Positions 1 to 7,659 of a stretch of 9,181 nt of DNA are shown piece after piece. The DNA is from an uncultured Clostridium sp. GTDB taxonomy: Bacteria > Bacillota > Clostridia > Lachnospirales > Lachnospiraceae. Numbering within the stretch: the first letter of the stretch is position 1; each line of letters begins with the position of its first letter. The stretch covers positions 1 through 9,181 of the forward strand of contig CALHQJ010000105.1 in assembly GCA_938036545.1 (NCBI GenBank). The letters run 5' to 3'. A model generated the notes under the pieces. It saw nothing but the letters and a program-made list of their open reading frames with translations, was not told the origin of the DNA and ran no database searches. The translations under genes and the position numbers were made by a program.

Positions 1-2131
1 GACGGATTACTGCATGTGGGCAGACATAAGAACAGAAGTTACACTGGATACAGTTGTCAGGATTCCAAACCGGTACGTTTACTGCAATACCGCGCTTCTC
101 GTAAGCTGCAGATCCGGATGGAGTGCTGCCGTCTACGTAATCAACGAATGCAGATACTGGCAAGGAGTTACCTTCCTGAGCAGAAACCTTGGTCTGGATG
201 TTGTTAACGAAGTCGATAACATCTTTTCTGTCACCGGTTGCTACGGAGAAGTCAAGACCTTCATCCTCACAGTTCTTCCAGCTCTCCGGAACCTCTACCT
301 TTACAACGCCCTTAGCACCTGCGTCGATAGCTGCCCAGTTCTTCTTAACAACGTCCTCGCCCTTACGGCCGTAGGTCTTCTGTGCAGCATCCTTCATCAG
401 CTGGTTTGCCTTGTCAGCCGGAATAATGCCGGTTAACTCGAAGAATGCAGACTGTAAAATGGTATTGATACGAGTCGGGCCCATGCCGGTCTCGATACCA
501 ATCTTAACACCATCGATGGTGTAGAAGTTAATGTTGTGTTCAGCGATAAATCTCTTTACCTGGCCTGGTAAGTGCTTCTCTAAGCCTTCCATATCCCAGG
601 CACAGTTCAGCAAGAAAGTACCGCCGTCTACTAATTCCTGAACCATGTTGTACTTACGTACATAGGCCGGATTGTGGCATGCTACGAAGTTTGCCTGACG
701 AATCAGATAAGTAGACTTAATTGGAGAATGTCCGAAACGTAAATGAGACATGGTAACGCCGCCGGACTTCTTGGAGTCATAATCAAAGTATGCCTGTGCA
801 TACATATCGGTGTTGTCACCAATGATCTTAATGGAGTTCTTATTAGCACCTACAGTACCGTCAGCGCCCAGACCCCAGAACTTACAGTTGGTAGTTCCCT
901 CAGGAGTTGTAACTAAAGGAGCGCCAATCTCTAAGGATAAGTTGGTCACGTCATCTACGATACCAATGGTGAATTTTTTCTTAGAATCATTGTCATAAAC
1001 TGCAACGATCTGTGCAGGAGTAGTATCCTTGGAACCTAAACCATAACGTCCGGTAAATACAGGAATTGCATCGAACTTGGTGTTCTTTAATGCAGCAACT
1101 ACATCCAGGTATAACGGCTCGCCTAATGCGCCTGGCTCTTTGGTTCTGTCTAATACAGTAATCTTCTTAACAGTATCCGGAATTGCAGCTACTAAAGCTT
1201 CTGCACAGAATGGTCTGTACAGACGAACTTTTACAACGCCGACTTTTCTGCCCTGAGCAGCCAGGTAATCGATGGTCTCTTCAATGGTATCATTAACAGA
1301 ACCCATTGCAATAATAACCTGCTCTGCATCCTCAGCACCGTAGTAGTTGAACAGCTTGTAGTTGGTGCCAATCTTAGCATTAACTTTGTCCATGTACTCC
1401 TGAACGATTGCCGGAAGGGCGTCATAGTATGGGTTGCATGCTTCTCTTGCCTGGAAGAAGATATCCGGGTTCTGTGCAGAACCTCTCTCACAAGGATGAT
1501 TTGGATTTAATGCATGCTTACGGAATGCTTCGATAGCATCCATGTCAGCCATATCTTTTAAATCTTCATAATCCCAGGTCTCGATCTTCTGGATCTCATG
1601 GGAGGTACGGAAACCGTCAAAGAAGTTGATAAATGGAACTTTGCCCTTGATAGCTGCCAGATGAGCAACCGGAGTTAAGTCCATAACTTCCTGAACGCTG
1701 GATTCACACAGCATAGCGCAGCCGGTCTGACGGCATGCGTATACGTCAGAGTGATCGCCGAAGATAGACAGAGCGTGGCTGGCAATTGCACGTGCAGATA
1801 CGTTAAATACGCCAGGAAGCTGCTCGCCTGCGATCTTATAAAGGTTCGGGATCATTAAGAGTAAGCCCTGGGAAGCGGTGTAGGTAGTGGTTAATGCACC
1901 GGCTGCTAAGGAACCGTGCACAGCACCTGCGGCACCTGCTTCAGACTGCATCTCAGTTACCTGTACGGTACGTCCAAAGATATTCAGTCTTCCGTCAGTA
2001 GCCCATTCGTCTGTATGTTCTGCCATAACAGATGAAGGGGTAATGGGATAGATAGCGGCAACATCCGTAAACGCATAAGAAGCGTGGGAAGCGGCCTGAT
2101 TACCATCCATGGTTTTCATTTTTCTTGCCAT
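1..2131 (-). CDS. nifJ: Pyruvate:ferredoxin (flavodoxin) oxidoreductase, N-terminal 710 residues (3' end outside window)
   Basis: Cytoplasmic enzyme converting pyruvate and CoA to acetyl-CoA and CO2 while reducing ferredoxin, using thiamine diphosphate and Fe-S clusters. The frame is open from ATG at 2131 to the edge. An AGGAGG site (2140-2145) lies 8 bases upstream. Residues matching the catalytic positions known from Desulfovibrio PFOR are present at the same numbers: Thr31 in YPITPSS, Glu64 in EMQSEAG, Arg114 in NVSAR. The order seen is the N-terminal pyrimidine-binding domain (about 1-255), a transketolase-C-like domain (to about 415), a gamma-type domain (to about 630), the EKR motif at 678-680, and the first 4Fe-4S motif with cysteines 694, 697, 700 and 704 followed by Pro. 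The second cluster motif and the C-terminal thiamine-binding domain should lie beyond base 1. The family is about 1170-1200 residues, so about 60% is visible. No frameshift was noticed. It has its own promoter and leader. Confidence 0.96.
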   Translation of the reverse strand, partial: MARKMKTMDGNQAASHASYAFTDVAAIYPITPSSVMAEHTDEWATDGRLNIFGRTVQVTEMQSEAGAAGAVHGSLAAGALTTTYTASQGLLLMIPNLYKIAGEQLPGVFNVSARAIASHALSIFGDHSDVYACRQTGCAMLCESSVQEVMDLTPVAHLAAIKGKVPFINFFDGFRTSHEIQKIETWDYEDLKDMADMDAIEAFRKHALNPNHPCERGSAQNPDIFFQAREACNPYYDALPAIVQEYMDKVNAKIGTNYKLFNYYGAEDAEQVIIAMGSVNDTIEETIDYLAAQGRKVGVVKVRLYRPFCAEALVAAIPDTVKKITVLDRTKEPGALGEPLYLDVVAALKNTKFDAIPVFTGRYGLGSKDTTPAQIVAVYDNDSKKKFTIGIVDDVTNLSLEIGAPLVTTPEGTTNCKFWGLGADGTVGANKNSIKIIGDNTDMYAQAYFDYDSKKSGGVTMSHLRFGHSPIKSTYLIRQANFVACHNPAYVRKYNMVQELVDGGTFLLNCAWDMEGLEKHLPGQVKRFIAEHNINFYTIDGVKIGIETGMGPTRINTILQSAFFELTGIIPADKANQLMKDAAQKTYGRKGEDVVKKNWAAIDAGAKGVVKVEVPESWKNCEDEGLDFSVATGDRKDVIDFVNNIQTKVSAQEGNSLPVSAFVDYVDGSTPSGSAAYEKRGIAVNVPVWNPDNCIQCNFCSYVCPHAVIR

Positions 2132-2168
2132 TTTACTTTCCTCCTACAAATGTGAGTTGGTATTATTT

Positions 2169-2317
2169 GTAACAGTTCAGCCCTACATCTTCTTGTCCGC
2201 TTTAAGTGGACAAGAAGCGTTGGGCGTCTGCCCAATGAAAATTCAGGCAGAAAAAACCCTATGAAAACAAGCTTTCAACGTTTTTTTGTCTGAATCTCCG
2301 TAAAGCTGAACTGTTAC
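2169..2317. repeat. 149-bp hairpin-rich element bounded by 13-bp perfect inverted repeats, in the nifJ leader
   Basis: The ends are GTAACAGTTCAGC (2169-2181) and its exact reverse complement GCTGAACTGTTAC (2305-2317). Inside are three hairpins. Hairpin 1 is 2189-2217, with a 10-bp perfect stem CTTCTTGTCC/GGACAAGAAG plus three inner pairs and loop TTA. Hairpin 2 is 2218-2237, with core TTGGGC-gtct-GCCCAA. Hairpin 3 is 2241-2295, made of ATTCAG/CTGAAT, then CA/TG, an A6/T6 helix and an apical TGAAA/TTTCA stem. The imperfect pairs G2199-T2207, G2219-T2236 and G2247-T2289 are all G-U wobbles if the plus strand is the RNA, and A-C mismatches on the minus strand. That suggests a plus-sense RNA or element. 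TATTA occurs at 2161-2165 and 2318-2322, but the left copy is three bases from the repeat, so a target duplication is uncertain. It could be a MITE-like repeat or a structured RNA. I do not recognise a named family. Confidence 0.7.
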
Positions 2318-2360
2318 TATTAGTTTGTCCTCTTTATAAAAAGAGAATGACCTGTCTACT

Positions 2361-2388
2361 ATTATACCAATTTTTATACAAATTGCAA
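2361..2388 (-). promoter_or_regulatory. Probable housekeeping promoter of nifJ
   Basis: On the minus strand a perfect -10 TATAAT (2361-2366) lies 16 bases from TTGCAA (2383-2388), a partial -35 match. Transcription would start near 2354, giving a leader of about 220 bases before the nifJ ATG. The leader opens with a small hairpin CTCTTT-ttat-AAAGAG (2330-2345) and then contains the inverted-repeat element. It lies directly downstream of the vanW-gene terminator, so nifJ is independently transcribed. Confidence 0.75.
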
Positions 2389-2409
2389 ATGCTTATTATG
2401 CATGTATAC

Positions 2410-2482
2410 AAAAAAAAGCAGAGAATTCGTCACAAAATGACAGCAAAACACTGATTGCATCATTTTGTGGCTCATTCCCTGC
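2410..2482 (-). terminator. Rho-independent terminator of the VanW-domain gene, bipartite stem
   Basis: Read on the minus strand, GCAGGGAAT pairs with ATTCTCTGC (one G-U), then after a small internal loop CACAAAATGA pairs perfectly with TCATTTTGTG around a 19-base loop. Eight T follow directly (A run 2410-2417 on the plus strand). It starts 15 bases after the stop codon at 2497 and ends just before the nifJ promoter. Confidence 0.88.
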
Positions 2483-2496
2483 CGCTGCCTGTATTT

Positions 2497-4341
2497 TTAT
2501 ACTACAGAACTTCCCGGACCTGCCGGAATTATACCTGTTTCAGAAGTTCCCGGGCCCTGGGGAGCTGTAGAAGGCACTCCTCCCGGCTCTCCTCCCTGGC
2601 CTGGACCTGGAAGACCTGTTCCTGATCCTTCCGGTTCTACAGTGGCCTGGCTATTTCCATCAGGGCCTGCCGGAGCACTGGAATTTGCAGAAGGTTCAAC
2701 CGTCTCGCCGCCGGACGGAATCGTCTCCCCTGGCAGTGTTACGCCTTCCGGAAGGGTTTCACCTGGCGCCGGAACCCATACGCCGGAAGAATTTCTCTTT
2801 ACCACCGGAGCATGTCCCTTATAAGTAACCGTATGATCAATGTCATCACTTACTTTCTCTCCATTTTTTGTTACAACCAAACGCACTTCCCACTGGCTTC
2901 CTGCGTCTCCGGCTTTTTCTACAACTTCTGTACCTGGCTGCACAGTCTGATCCTCCACGTAAGTCGGAGCCGGTACATTAGTATCCTTCAGTTTAGTCGA
3001 TTTTAAATCGTATTTTACGCCCTCTTCTAACAGAGGAATTCCATAAATGGAAACAGTACAGGTCTGATCCCCATAAGAAGCCCGAACGCCGATTCCTGTA
3101 TTGGAATTATTGATAAATGCATAGTCCGGACCGCCCCAGCTTACTGTGGCATCCATGCCTGGAGTCACATAAGAAGGCTCAAAAGTATGGGAACGGCGTA
3201 CCGTGGTCTTTAATCCGCTGCGGACTACCGCATTGTAAAGAGTAGTCGATACCTGGCATACTCCGCCTCCGGTCTCCTGTACCACTTCGCCGTTATTATA
3301 AGCAGCGGCTGACTGATAGCCCTTGGCAGTGGTACGCTCTCCGACTCTGTCATTGAACGAAAAGGTCTCGCCTGGGGCAAGCACAATACCATCAATAGCT
3401 TCGCAGGCCAGACGTACATTGGTATTTCTCTTGCTGTTGCTGGTAGTCTTGGTTGTATACGTACTAATCGTCTTGTATTTTTCTCTGGCTGTTCCTTCTG
3501 TAATCTCAGGCGCTACAGAAGTCATCTCTGCCGTAATCTGTGCATCAAAATCTTTGCTGGCAATGGCTGCCTCAATCTGTGCTGTCAACGCCTCCTGATT
3601 GACCTGTTGTCCGGCCTCTTCACCAGTAAATACAAATTTACCGCTTTGCTTATCAAAGCTGCTGATTGACGCATTCTTTGCCGGTTTATCCCATTTGGAA
3701 ACAATCTCGCTTACCTGAGACGCAACTGCTTCTTCCAATCCGGTAGTTTCTAATGTATAAGTTTCCTTTGGAACGCCATGATAGATTTCCTGAAGCAGTT
3801 CATCCACTTTAGGCTCTATCAAATTCGGAATCTCAATGGTTTCTTCATTCCAGACCACCTTCATTGTCCAAGGATAAGACTCTAAAATCTTCTCTCTGGC
3901 CGCTTCTCTGGAAAGCCCTGTAATATCAACATCTCCTACTTTTACTTCTTTTTGAAGTTCCGTCTCTGCCGGAATTGTAGTAGCTGCCTCTGTCTCAGAA
4001 TCAGACTTTCCTTTAAACGCAAATACGGCAATAGCAATGGCAATAATCAGTACCACTCCCGCAACGGCAATCCAAAGGTAATTTGGCGAAGAGTTTTTCC
4101 TGCGTTTTGAGTTTCTGCCGTGTGAAACCGGTGGCCTTCTGTCATAACTTCCCCTGCCGGCCGCGCCTGCTGACCTGCCTCTTGAGTTATAAGAACTGCC
4201 TGACCTGGTACTTCTCTGACCAGAGGAAGAGCCTCTGGCTCTGCTGCTACCAGCCGGAGCCTTTCTTCCTGCGGCCCCGCTTCTGGCAGCAGTTCTTCCC
4301 TGAGAGCCGGCGGACCGGCTTCTGCGACTTAATTCATCCAT
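2497..4341 (-). CDS. VanW-domain (YoaR-type) membrane-anchored cell-wall protein
   Basis: 614 residues. Residues 1-85 are a basic Ser/Arg/Gly-rich segment. Residues 88-109 form one transmembrane helix (IAVAGVVLIIAIAIAVFAF), so the rest should be outside the membrane. About 165-285 resembles the PG_binding_4 domain usual upstream of VanW. About 290-432 is the VanW domain, with the typical LAPGETFSFN, GYQSAAAYNNGEV and ETGGGVCQVSTTLYNA segments. About 437-515 occupies the place of a G5-type domain but matches it loosely. The last 95 residues are a Pro/Gly/Glu-rich tail. Start: ATG at 4341 with AGGTG at 4348-4352. The biochemical role of VanW domains is not settled. Despite the name, nothing here indicates vancomycin resistance: no vanHAX or vanS/R neighbours are seen. 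A role in peptidoglycan binding or envelope maintenance is inference. It is a single-gene transcript with its own promoter and terminator. Confidence 0.9.
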   Translation of the reverse strand: MDELSRRSRSAGSQGRTAARSGAAGRKAPAGSSRARGSSSGQRSTRSGSSYNSRGRSAGAAGRGSYDRRPPVSHGRNSKRRKNSSPNYLWIAVAGVVLIIAIAIAVFAFKGKSDSETEAATTIPAETELQKEVKVGDVDITGLSREAAREKILESYPWTMKVVWNEETIEIPNLIEPKVDELLQEIYHGVPKETYTLETTGLEEAVASQVSEIVSKWDKPAKNASISSFDKQSGKFVFTGEEAGQQVNQEALTAQIEAAIASKDFDAQITAEMTSVAPEITEGTAREKYKTISTYTTKTTSNSKRNTNVRLACEAIDGIVLAPGETFSFNDRVGERTTAKGYQSAAAYNNGEVVQETGGGVCQVSTTLYNAVVRSGLKTTVRRSHTFEPSYVTPGMDATVSWGGPDYAFINNSNTGIGVRASYGDQTCTVSIYGIPLLEEGVKYDLKSTKLKDTNVPAPTYVEDQTVQPGTEVVEKAGDAGSQWEVRLVVTKNGEKVSDDIDHTVTYKGHAPVVKRNSSGVWVPAPGETLPEGVTLPGETIPSGGETVEPSANSSAPAGPDGNSQATVEPEGSGTGLPGPGQGGEPGGVPSTAPQGPGTSETGIIPAGPGSSVV

Positions 4342-4387
4342 ATATTCACCTATTTCTACTTACATTATGCTGTATGATACAGATTGT

Positions 4388-4396
4388 AGTATACCA
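4388..4396 (-). promoter_or_regulatory. Extended -10 promoter of the VanW-domain gene
   Basis: The minus strand reads TGGTATACT, an extended -10 (TGn plus TATACT, five of six consensus bases) with no good -35 at 17 bases. The start site would be near 4381, leaving about 40 bases before the ATG at 4341. The region is shared with the divergent PHP gene. Confidence 0.55.
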
Positions 4397-4465
4397 TATT
4401 CTGTGTAAAATGGAATGACGAAATTATTAAATCTTTTGGACCAAAATTTTATTTTTTCGTCAGAA

Positions 4466-4494
4466 TTTACTTATTCAGGGAAACATGTTACTAT
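4466..4494 (+). promoter_or_regulatory. Possible promoter of the PHP phosphoesterase gene
   Basis: TTTACT (4466-4471) and TACTAT (4489-4494) are separated by exactly 17 bases. Each matches four of six consensus positions. The start would fall near 4501, about 39 bases before the ATG. It is the best pair in the divergent region but the individual boxes are weak. Confidence 0.4.
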
Positions 4495-4539
4495 TGTATT
4501 ACTATTCTGTTACCAGATATTTCAAGGAGGTATTATACC

Positions 4540-5385
4540 ATGTCCTATATTGATCTTCATGTCCATTCCAATGCGTCAGACGGAACCCTTTCCCCTTCCC
4601 GGGTTGTGGAGGAAGCAAAAAAAGCAGGGCTGTCTGCCATAGCACTGACGGATCACGACACCACTGCTGGAATTGAAGAAGCCCTTCACGCCGGAAAATC
4701 CCTTGGCGTCCGAGTCGTCCCAGGCGTCGAATTGTCCTGCGTCTACCAAGGAAAAGAAATTCATATTCTGGGGCTGTTTGTCAATTATCAGGACGCTTCA
4801 TTTGTCAGGGAGTTAAACCAGCTGCTGTCAGTGCGGCGCTGGCGCAATGAAGAAATGCTTCGCCGGTTTCAGGCGGATCATTTTGACATTACAATGGAAG
4901 ATTTGATGGCGGGAAATCCAGATACCGTGATTACCAGAGCCCATTTTGCCAGGGCTTTAAAAGAAAAAGGCTATGCGTCCTCTATGGCTGACGCATTCCA
5001 GACCTATCTGCAGTACGGTGGAAAATACTGTCTGAAAAAAGAATTGATAACGCCGGAACATGCCATGAAAGTCCTGACAGACAACCATGCCTTTCCTGCT
5101 CTGGCCCATCCGGTTCAGTATAAATTAGATTGGGAGGCCTTAGACATGCTAATAGCCTCCCTTACAAAACTTGGTCTTATGGGCCTGGAAGTATATCACT
5201 CTTCCCAGTCTCCGGCCCAGAGCCGGATGCTGCGTTCCATTGCCCGTAAATATTCTCTTCTTCCTACAGGCGGATCGGATTTTCACGGTTCCAACAAACC
5301 GGATATATCCATTGGCACCGGACGGGGCGGGCTCCACATTTCCCATCTGCTGTTAGAAGATATTGAAAAACGGCTGTATAGCTAA
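4540..5385 (+). CDS. PHP-domain metal-dependent phosphoesterase (YciV/RNase AM-like family)
   Basis: 281 residues, a usual length for stand-alone PHP phosphoesterases of the YciV/TrpH group. Metal-binding motifs run in the expected order: DLHVHS (His7, His9) with SD at 13-14, TDHD (37-40), GVELSC with Glu64, EIHILG with His75, RAHFA with His135, AHP with His190, and SDFHG with Asp247 and His249. Known members hydrolyse nucleotide 3',5'-bisphosphates or trim RNA 5' ends; which substrate applies here cannot be read. Start: ATG at 4540 with a strong AAGGAGG (4524-4530) nine bases upstream. It is transcribed away from the VanW gene and converges on the AI-2E gene: its TAA (5383-5385) overlaps the opposing TAG (5382-5384). 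I see no terminator after it. It is cytoplasmic: no signal or membrane segment. Confidence 0.9.
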   Translation: MSYIDLHVHSNASDGTLSPSRVVEEAKKAGLSAIALTDHDTTAGIEEALHAGKSLGVRVVPGVELSCVYQGKEIHILGLFVNYQDASFVRELNQLLSVRRWRNEEMLRRFQADHFDITMEDLMAGNPDTVITRAHFARALKEKGYASSMADAFQTYLQYGGKYCLKKELITPEHAMKVLTDNHAFPALAHPVQYKLDWEALDMLIASLTKLGLMGLEVYHSSQSPAQSRMLRSIARKYSLLPTGGSDFHGSNKPDISIGTGRGGLHISHLLLEDIEKRLYS

Positions 5386-6506
5386 TCTTTCCGGCATTTA
5401 TTTTCTACACGGTGGTTTACCAGGCCTCGTAAAAGGCTGTAAAGAACTGAGCATAAGGGAATAAATACCAGCATGCCCAGCACACCCATTGCACTTCCGC
5501 CAATGGTAACTGCCACCAGCACCCAGATAGAAGGAAGTCCTACTGAATTTCCTACTACATGAGGGTAAATCAGGTTTCCTTCTATCTGCTGGAGAACAAA
5601 GAAAACCACGGTAAAAATCAGGGCGTCTACAGGGCTTTCCATCAGCATTAAAAAGATTCCCACAGCGCAGCCGATAAATGCCCCAAATACCGGAATCAGC
5701 GCTGTAAATGCGATTAATACGCCAATTAACAAAGCGTATGGCAGACGCAGCAGCAAAAGGGTTACAAAAAACATACTTCCTAAAATCACTGCTTCTACGC
5801 ATTGTCCCGCCAGAAAGCTACTGAAGGTTTTTTCTGTCAAAGCAGCCACCTGAATGATCCAGTTTTCCCATTTTTCCGGTAAAAATGCCTTCAAAAGCTT
5901 TTTAGCCTGGGCGGCCAGGGTTTCTTTTTGAAGAAGGATATAAATGGCAAAAACCATGCCAATACCCAGAGAAGTTACGCCGCTTACAATATTGGCGGCG
6001 GCAGAAAATGTTGTGGACAATACAGAACCGGCGCCGTTTTTCAGGAAACGGACTACTTCCTGAACCATTCCCTGCCAGTCAACCTCAATTGTATTAATCC
6101 ATGCAATGATTTCCGGATTATCTGCAAAAAGCTTCTCCAGCCATATCTGAAGTCCTTCAAAAAATGCCGGTACGCTGGTTCTTAATGAATAAAGGGTTTT
6201 CCACAGCTGGGGTATTACCACAACCGTTACCGTAAGAAGCACCACCACCACTGCCGTTATAGCCGCTGCCAGCGCAGCCGGACGTTTCCATCTGCCGCTT
6301 TTTTTCGGAAACAGTTTTTCAATATTCCGCATGGGAACATTTAAAATAAAGGCAATGGCTGCGCCTAACAAAAATGGCAAAACCATATTAACCACTGTTC
6401 CAAACAGCCCCAGCAGTCTGTGATAATTAATTCCTGCAATCAGAACGACTACCGTAAAAACAATCAGCCCCCGAAGCTTTTTCACTGTTTCTTTATTTAA
6501 ATCCAT
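5382..6506 (-). CDS. AI-2E/PerM family multi-pass membrane protein
   Basis: 374 residues, usual for the family (about 350-400). Hydrophobic segments lie at about 12-28, 37-57, 77-99, 170-193, 229-253, 258-287, 294-307 and 323-358. A soluble, charged stretch at about 100-168 sits between the third and fourth, as in this family. Signature segments are IPVFGAFIG (271-279), QQIEGNLIYPHVVGN (306-320) and the Gly-rich last helix GGSAMGVLGMLVFIPL. The family is named after E. coli TqsA, an autoinducer-2 exporter, but other members act as cation/proton antiporters, so the substrate is unknown. ATG at 6506 is preceded by GGGGAGG (6513-6519) lying inside the end of the upstream alaX-type gene. The two genes overlap by 14 bases in different frames, which implies one mRNA and probable translational coupling. 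The end overlaps the PHP gene stop. Confidence 0.9.
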   Translation of the reverse strand: MDLNKETVKKLRGLIVFTVVVLIAGINYHRLLGLFGTVVNMVLPFLLGAAIAFILNVPMRNIEKLFPKKSGRWKRPAALAAAITAVVVVLLTVTVVVIPQLWKTLYSLRTSVPAFFEGLQIWLEKLFADNPEIIAWINTIEVDWQGMVQEVVRFLKNGAGSVLSTTFSAAANIVSGVTSLGIGMVFAIYILLQKETLAAQAKKLLKAFLPEKWENWIIQVAALTEKTFSSFLAGQCVEAVILGSMFFVTLLLLRLPYALLIGVLIAFTALIPVFGAFIGCAVGIFLMLMESPVDALIFTVVFFVLQQIEGNLIYPHVVGNSVGLPSIWVLVAVTIGGSAMGVLGMLVFIPLCSVLYSLLRGLVNHRVENKCRKD

Positions 6507-7659
6507 TTACTTCCTCCCCAAAAGCCTGTGTAATCTCTTCCTTTGTACTGCTAAAGGTTCCCTGCACCATCAGGGCGCTGCCGCCTCCCCTGCCGGTCAA
6601 CCTGCTGTTTAAGGCCTTGGAAAGCGCTCTCACGTCAGCTCCAGTACTTGCCAGCGCATAAGAAAAGCCGCCGTCTTTTTCCGAACAGGCCAGTATGATA
6701 CTGCACTTTTTCTTTTGGCAGAACAGATTTGCAAGTTCCCTCAGCTGAGCAGGCGCAAGCCCCTCTTTCCAAACCAGAACCGGCTTATCGCTGTCTTCAT
6801 ACCCCTCTGTCCATGCGTCAAACAGCTGGCGGTATAAAGACACGTTCTGATAAGATTTTGCCTGCAGTTCTTCCTTTTGTTTTTCAACTGCCTGCGCCAC
6901 TTCCTTTACTTTGGCAGACAATAAATTGGAAATTTTTAAAACCTGTCTCTGCTTATCCCGAAAATTAACAAGGGCCTGGCGGCCGCAAACCATGGTCATC
7001 CGGACTCCGCCTTTGTAATTCATAATTCCCGTAACTTTTATAAGGCCGACTTCACCGGTTCTCTCTACATGAGTTCCACAGCAGGCGCAAATATCTGCCC
7101 CTGGAATCTCTACAATCCGAACCTGTCCGGTCAATTCCTTTTTGCTGCGGTAAGGAATGGTTTTTAATTCTTCCTCATTGGGATATAAAACCTTTACCGG
7201 CCGGTTGTCAAATACCACCTGATTTGCCAGAAGTTCCAGTTCTTCTGCTTCTTCCATGGTCATGGGGCCGTCAAAATCAATGGTAACCTCTTCCGCACCC
7301 ATGTGAAAACCTACATTGTTATAACCGAAGCGTTCATGGATTAAACCGGAAAGAATATGCTCTCCAGTATGCTGCTGCATATAATCAAACCGCCTGTCCC
7401 AGTCTATCATTCCTTCTGCAATACTGCCAATTTCAATGGGCTGCTCTAAAAAATGGATAATCTGCCCATCCTTTTCCTGAACATCCAGAACCCGAATTCC
7501 TCCCAGAGTTCCGGTATCTGACGGCTGACCGCCGCCCTCCGGATAAAAACCGGTCTGGCTGAGGATTGTCTCATAACCCTGTTTTCCCTGTACGCAGGAG
7601 ATTACCGTACACATAAAGGTCTTTACATACGGCGTTTCATAATACAGCTTTTTCATCAT
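6493..7659 (-). CDS. AlaX-type alanyl-tRNA editing protein with C-terminal DHHA1 domain
   Basis: Probably a trans-editing hydrolase that clears mischarged Ser (or Gly) from tRNA-Ala, like the editing half of AlaRS. Counting from the ATG at 7659 it has 388 residues, the size of the long AlaX form. The N-terminal AlaRS-like segment contains FYPEGGGQPSDTG (38-50). The zinc site is HTGEH (His97, His101) and CCGTH (Cys193 or Cys194 and His197). A charged helical stretch at about 240-268 leads to a DHHA1 domain ending with the GRGGGSALMVQGT motif. Start choice: AGAGG (7672-7676) touches an in-frame TTG at 7671, which is too close to use. ATG 7659 (12 bases away) or TTG 7665 (6 bases) is feasible, and I prefer ATG. 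It is the first gene of an operon with the AI-2E gene. Confidence 0.9.
   Translation of the reverse strand: MMKKLYYETPYVKTFMCTVISCVQGKQGYETILSQTGFYPEGGGQPSDTGTLGGIRVLDVQEKDGQIIHFLEQPIEIGSIAEGMIDWDRRFDYMQQHTGEHILSGLIHERFGYNNVGFHMGAEEVTIDFDGPMTMEEAEELELLANQVVFDNRPVKVLYPNEEELKTIPYRSKKELTGQVRIVEIPGADICACCGTHVERTGEVGLIKVTGIMNYKGGVRMTMVCGRQALVNFRDKQRQVLKISNLLSAKVKEVAQAVEKQKEELQAKSYQNVSLYRQLFDAWTEGYEDSDKPVLVWKEGLAPAQLRELANLFCQKKKCSIILACSEKDGGFSYALASTGADVRALSKALNSRLTGRGGGSALMVQGTFSSTKEEITQAFGEEVNGFK

Noticed and set aside
14..436. Plus-strand open frame of 140 codons, and others at 16-207, 189-374 and 810-998
   Set aside because: They lie antisense to nifJ, whose minus-strand frame shows clear catalytic and Fe-S motifs. 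The plus frames have no ribosome site or family resemblance.
2132..2354. Known riboswitch or T-box in the nifJ leader
   Set aside because: No T-box TGGNACC, TPP, SAM or other riboswitch core that I can recognise. The fold is better preserved on the opposite strand, and no leader terminator with a T-tract precedes nifJ.
2465..2824. Plus-strand 119-codon Pro/Gly-rich frame
   Set aside because: It is the reverse of the repetitive Pro/Gly tail of the VanW-domain protein and overlaps that gene's terminator. It is a composition artefact.
2497..4341. Vancomycin resistance gene
   Set aside because: The VanW domain is widespread in envelope proteins without resistance function, and no vanHAX, vanY or regulator genes are in the window.
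5398..5802. Minus-strand 134-codon frame with many Arg and Cys
   Set aside because: It is a shifted frame inside the AI-2E gene, which has the conserved family motifs in its own frame.
5382..6506. Definite autoinducer-2 exporter
   Set aside because: The family name alone does not establish the substrate. No luxS or lsr genes are nearby.
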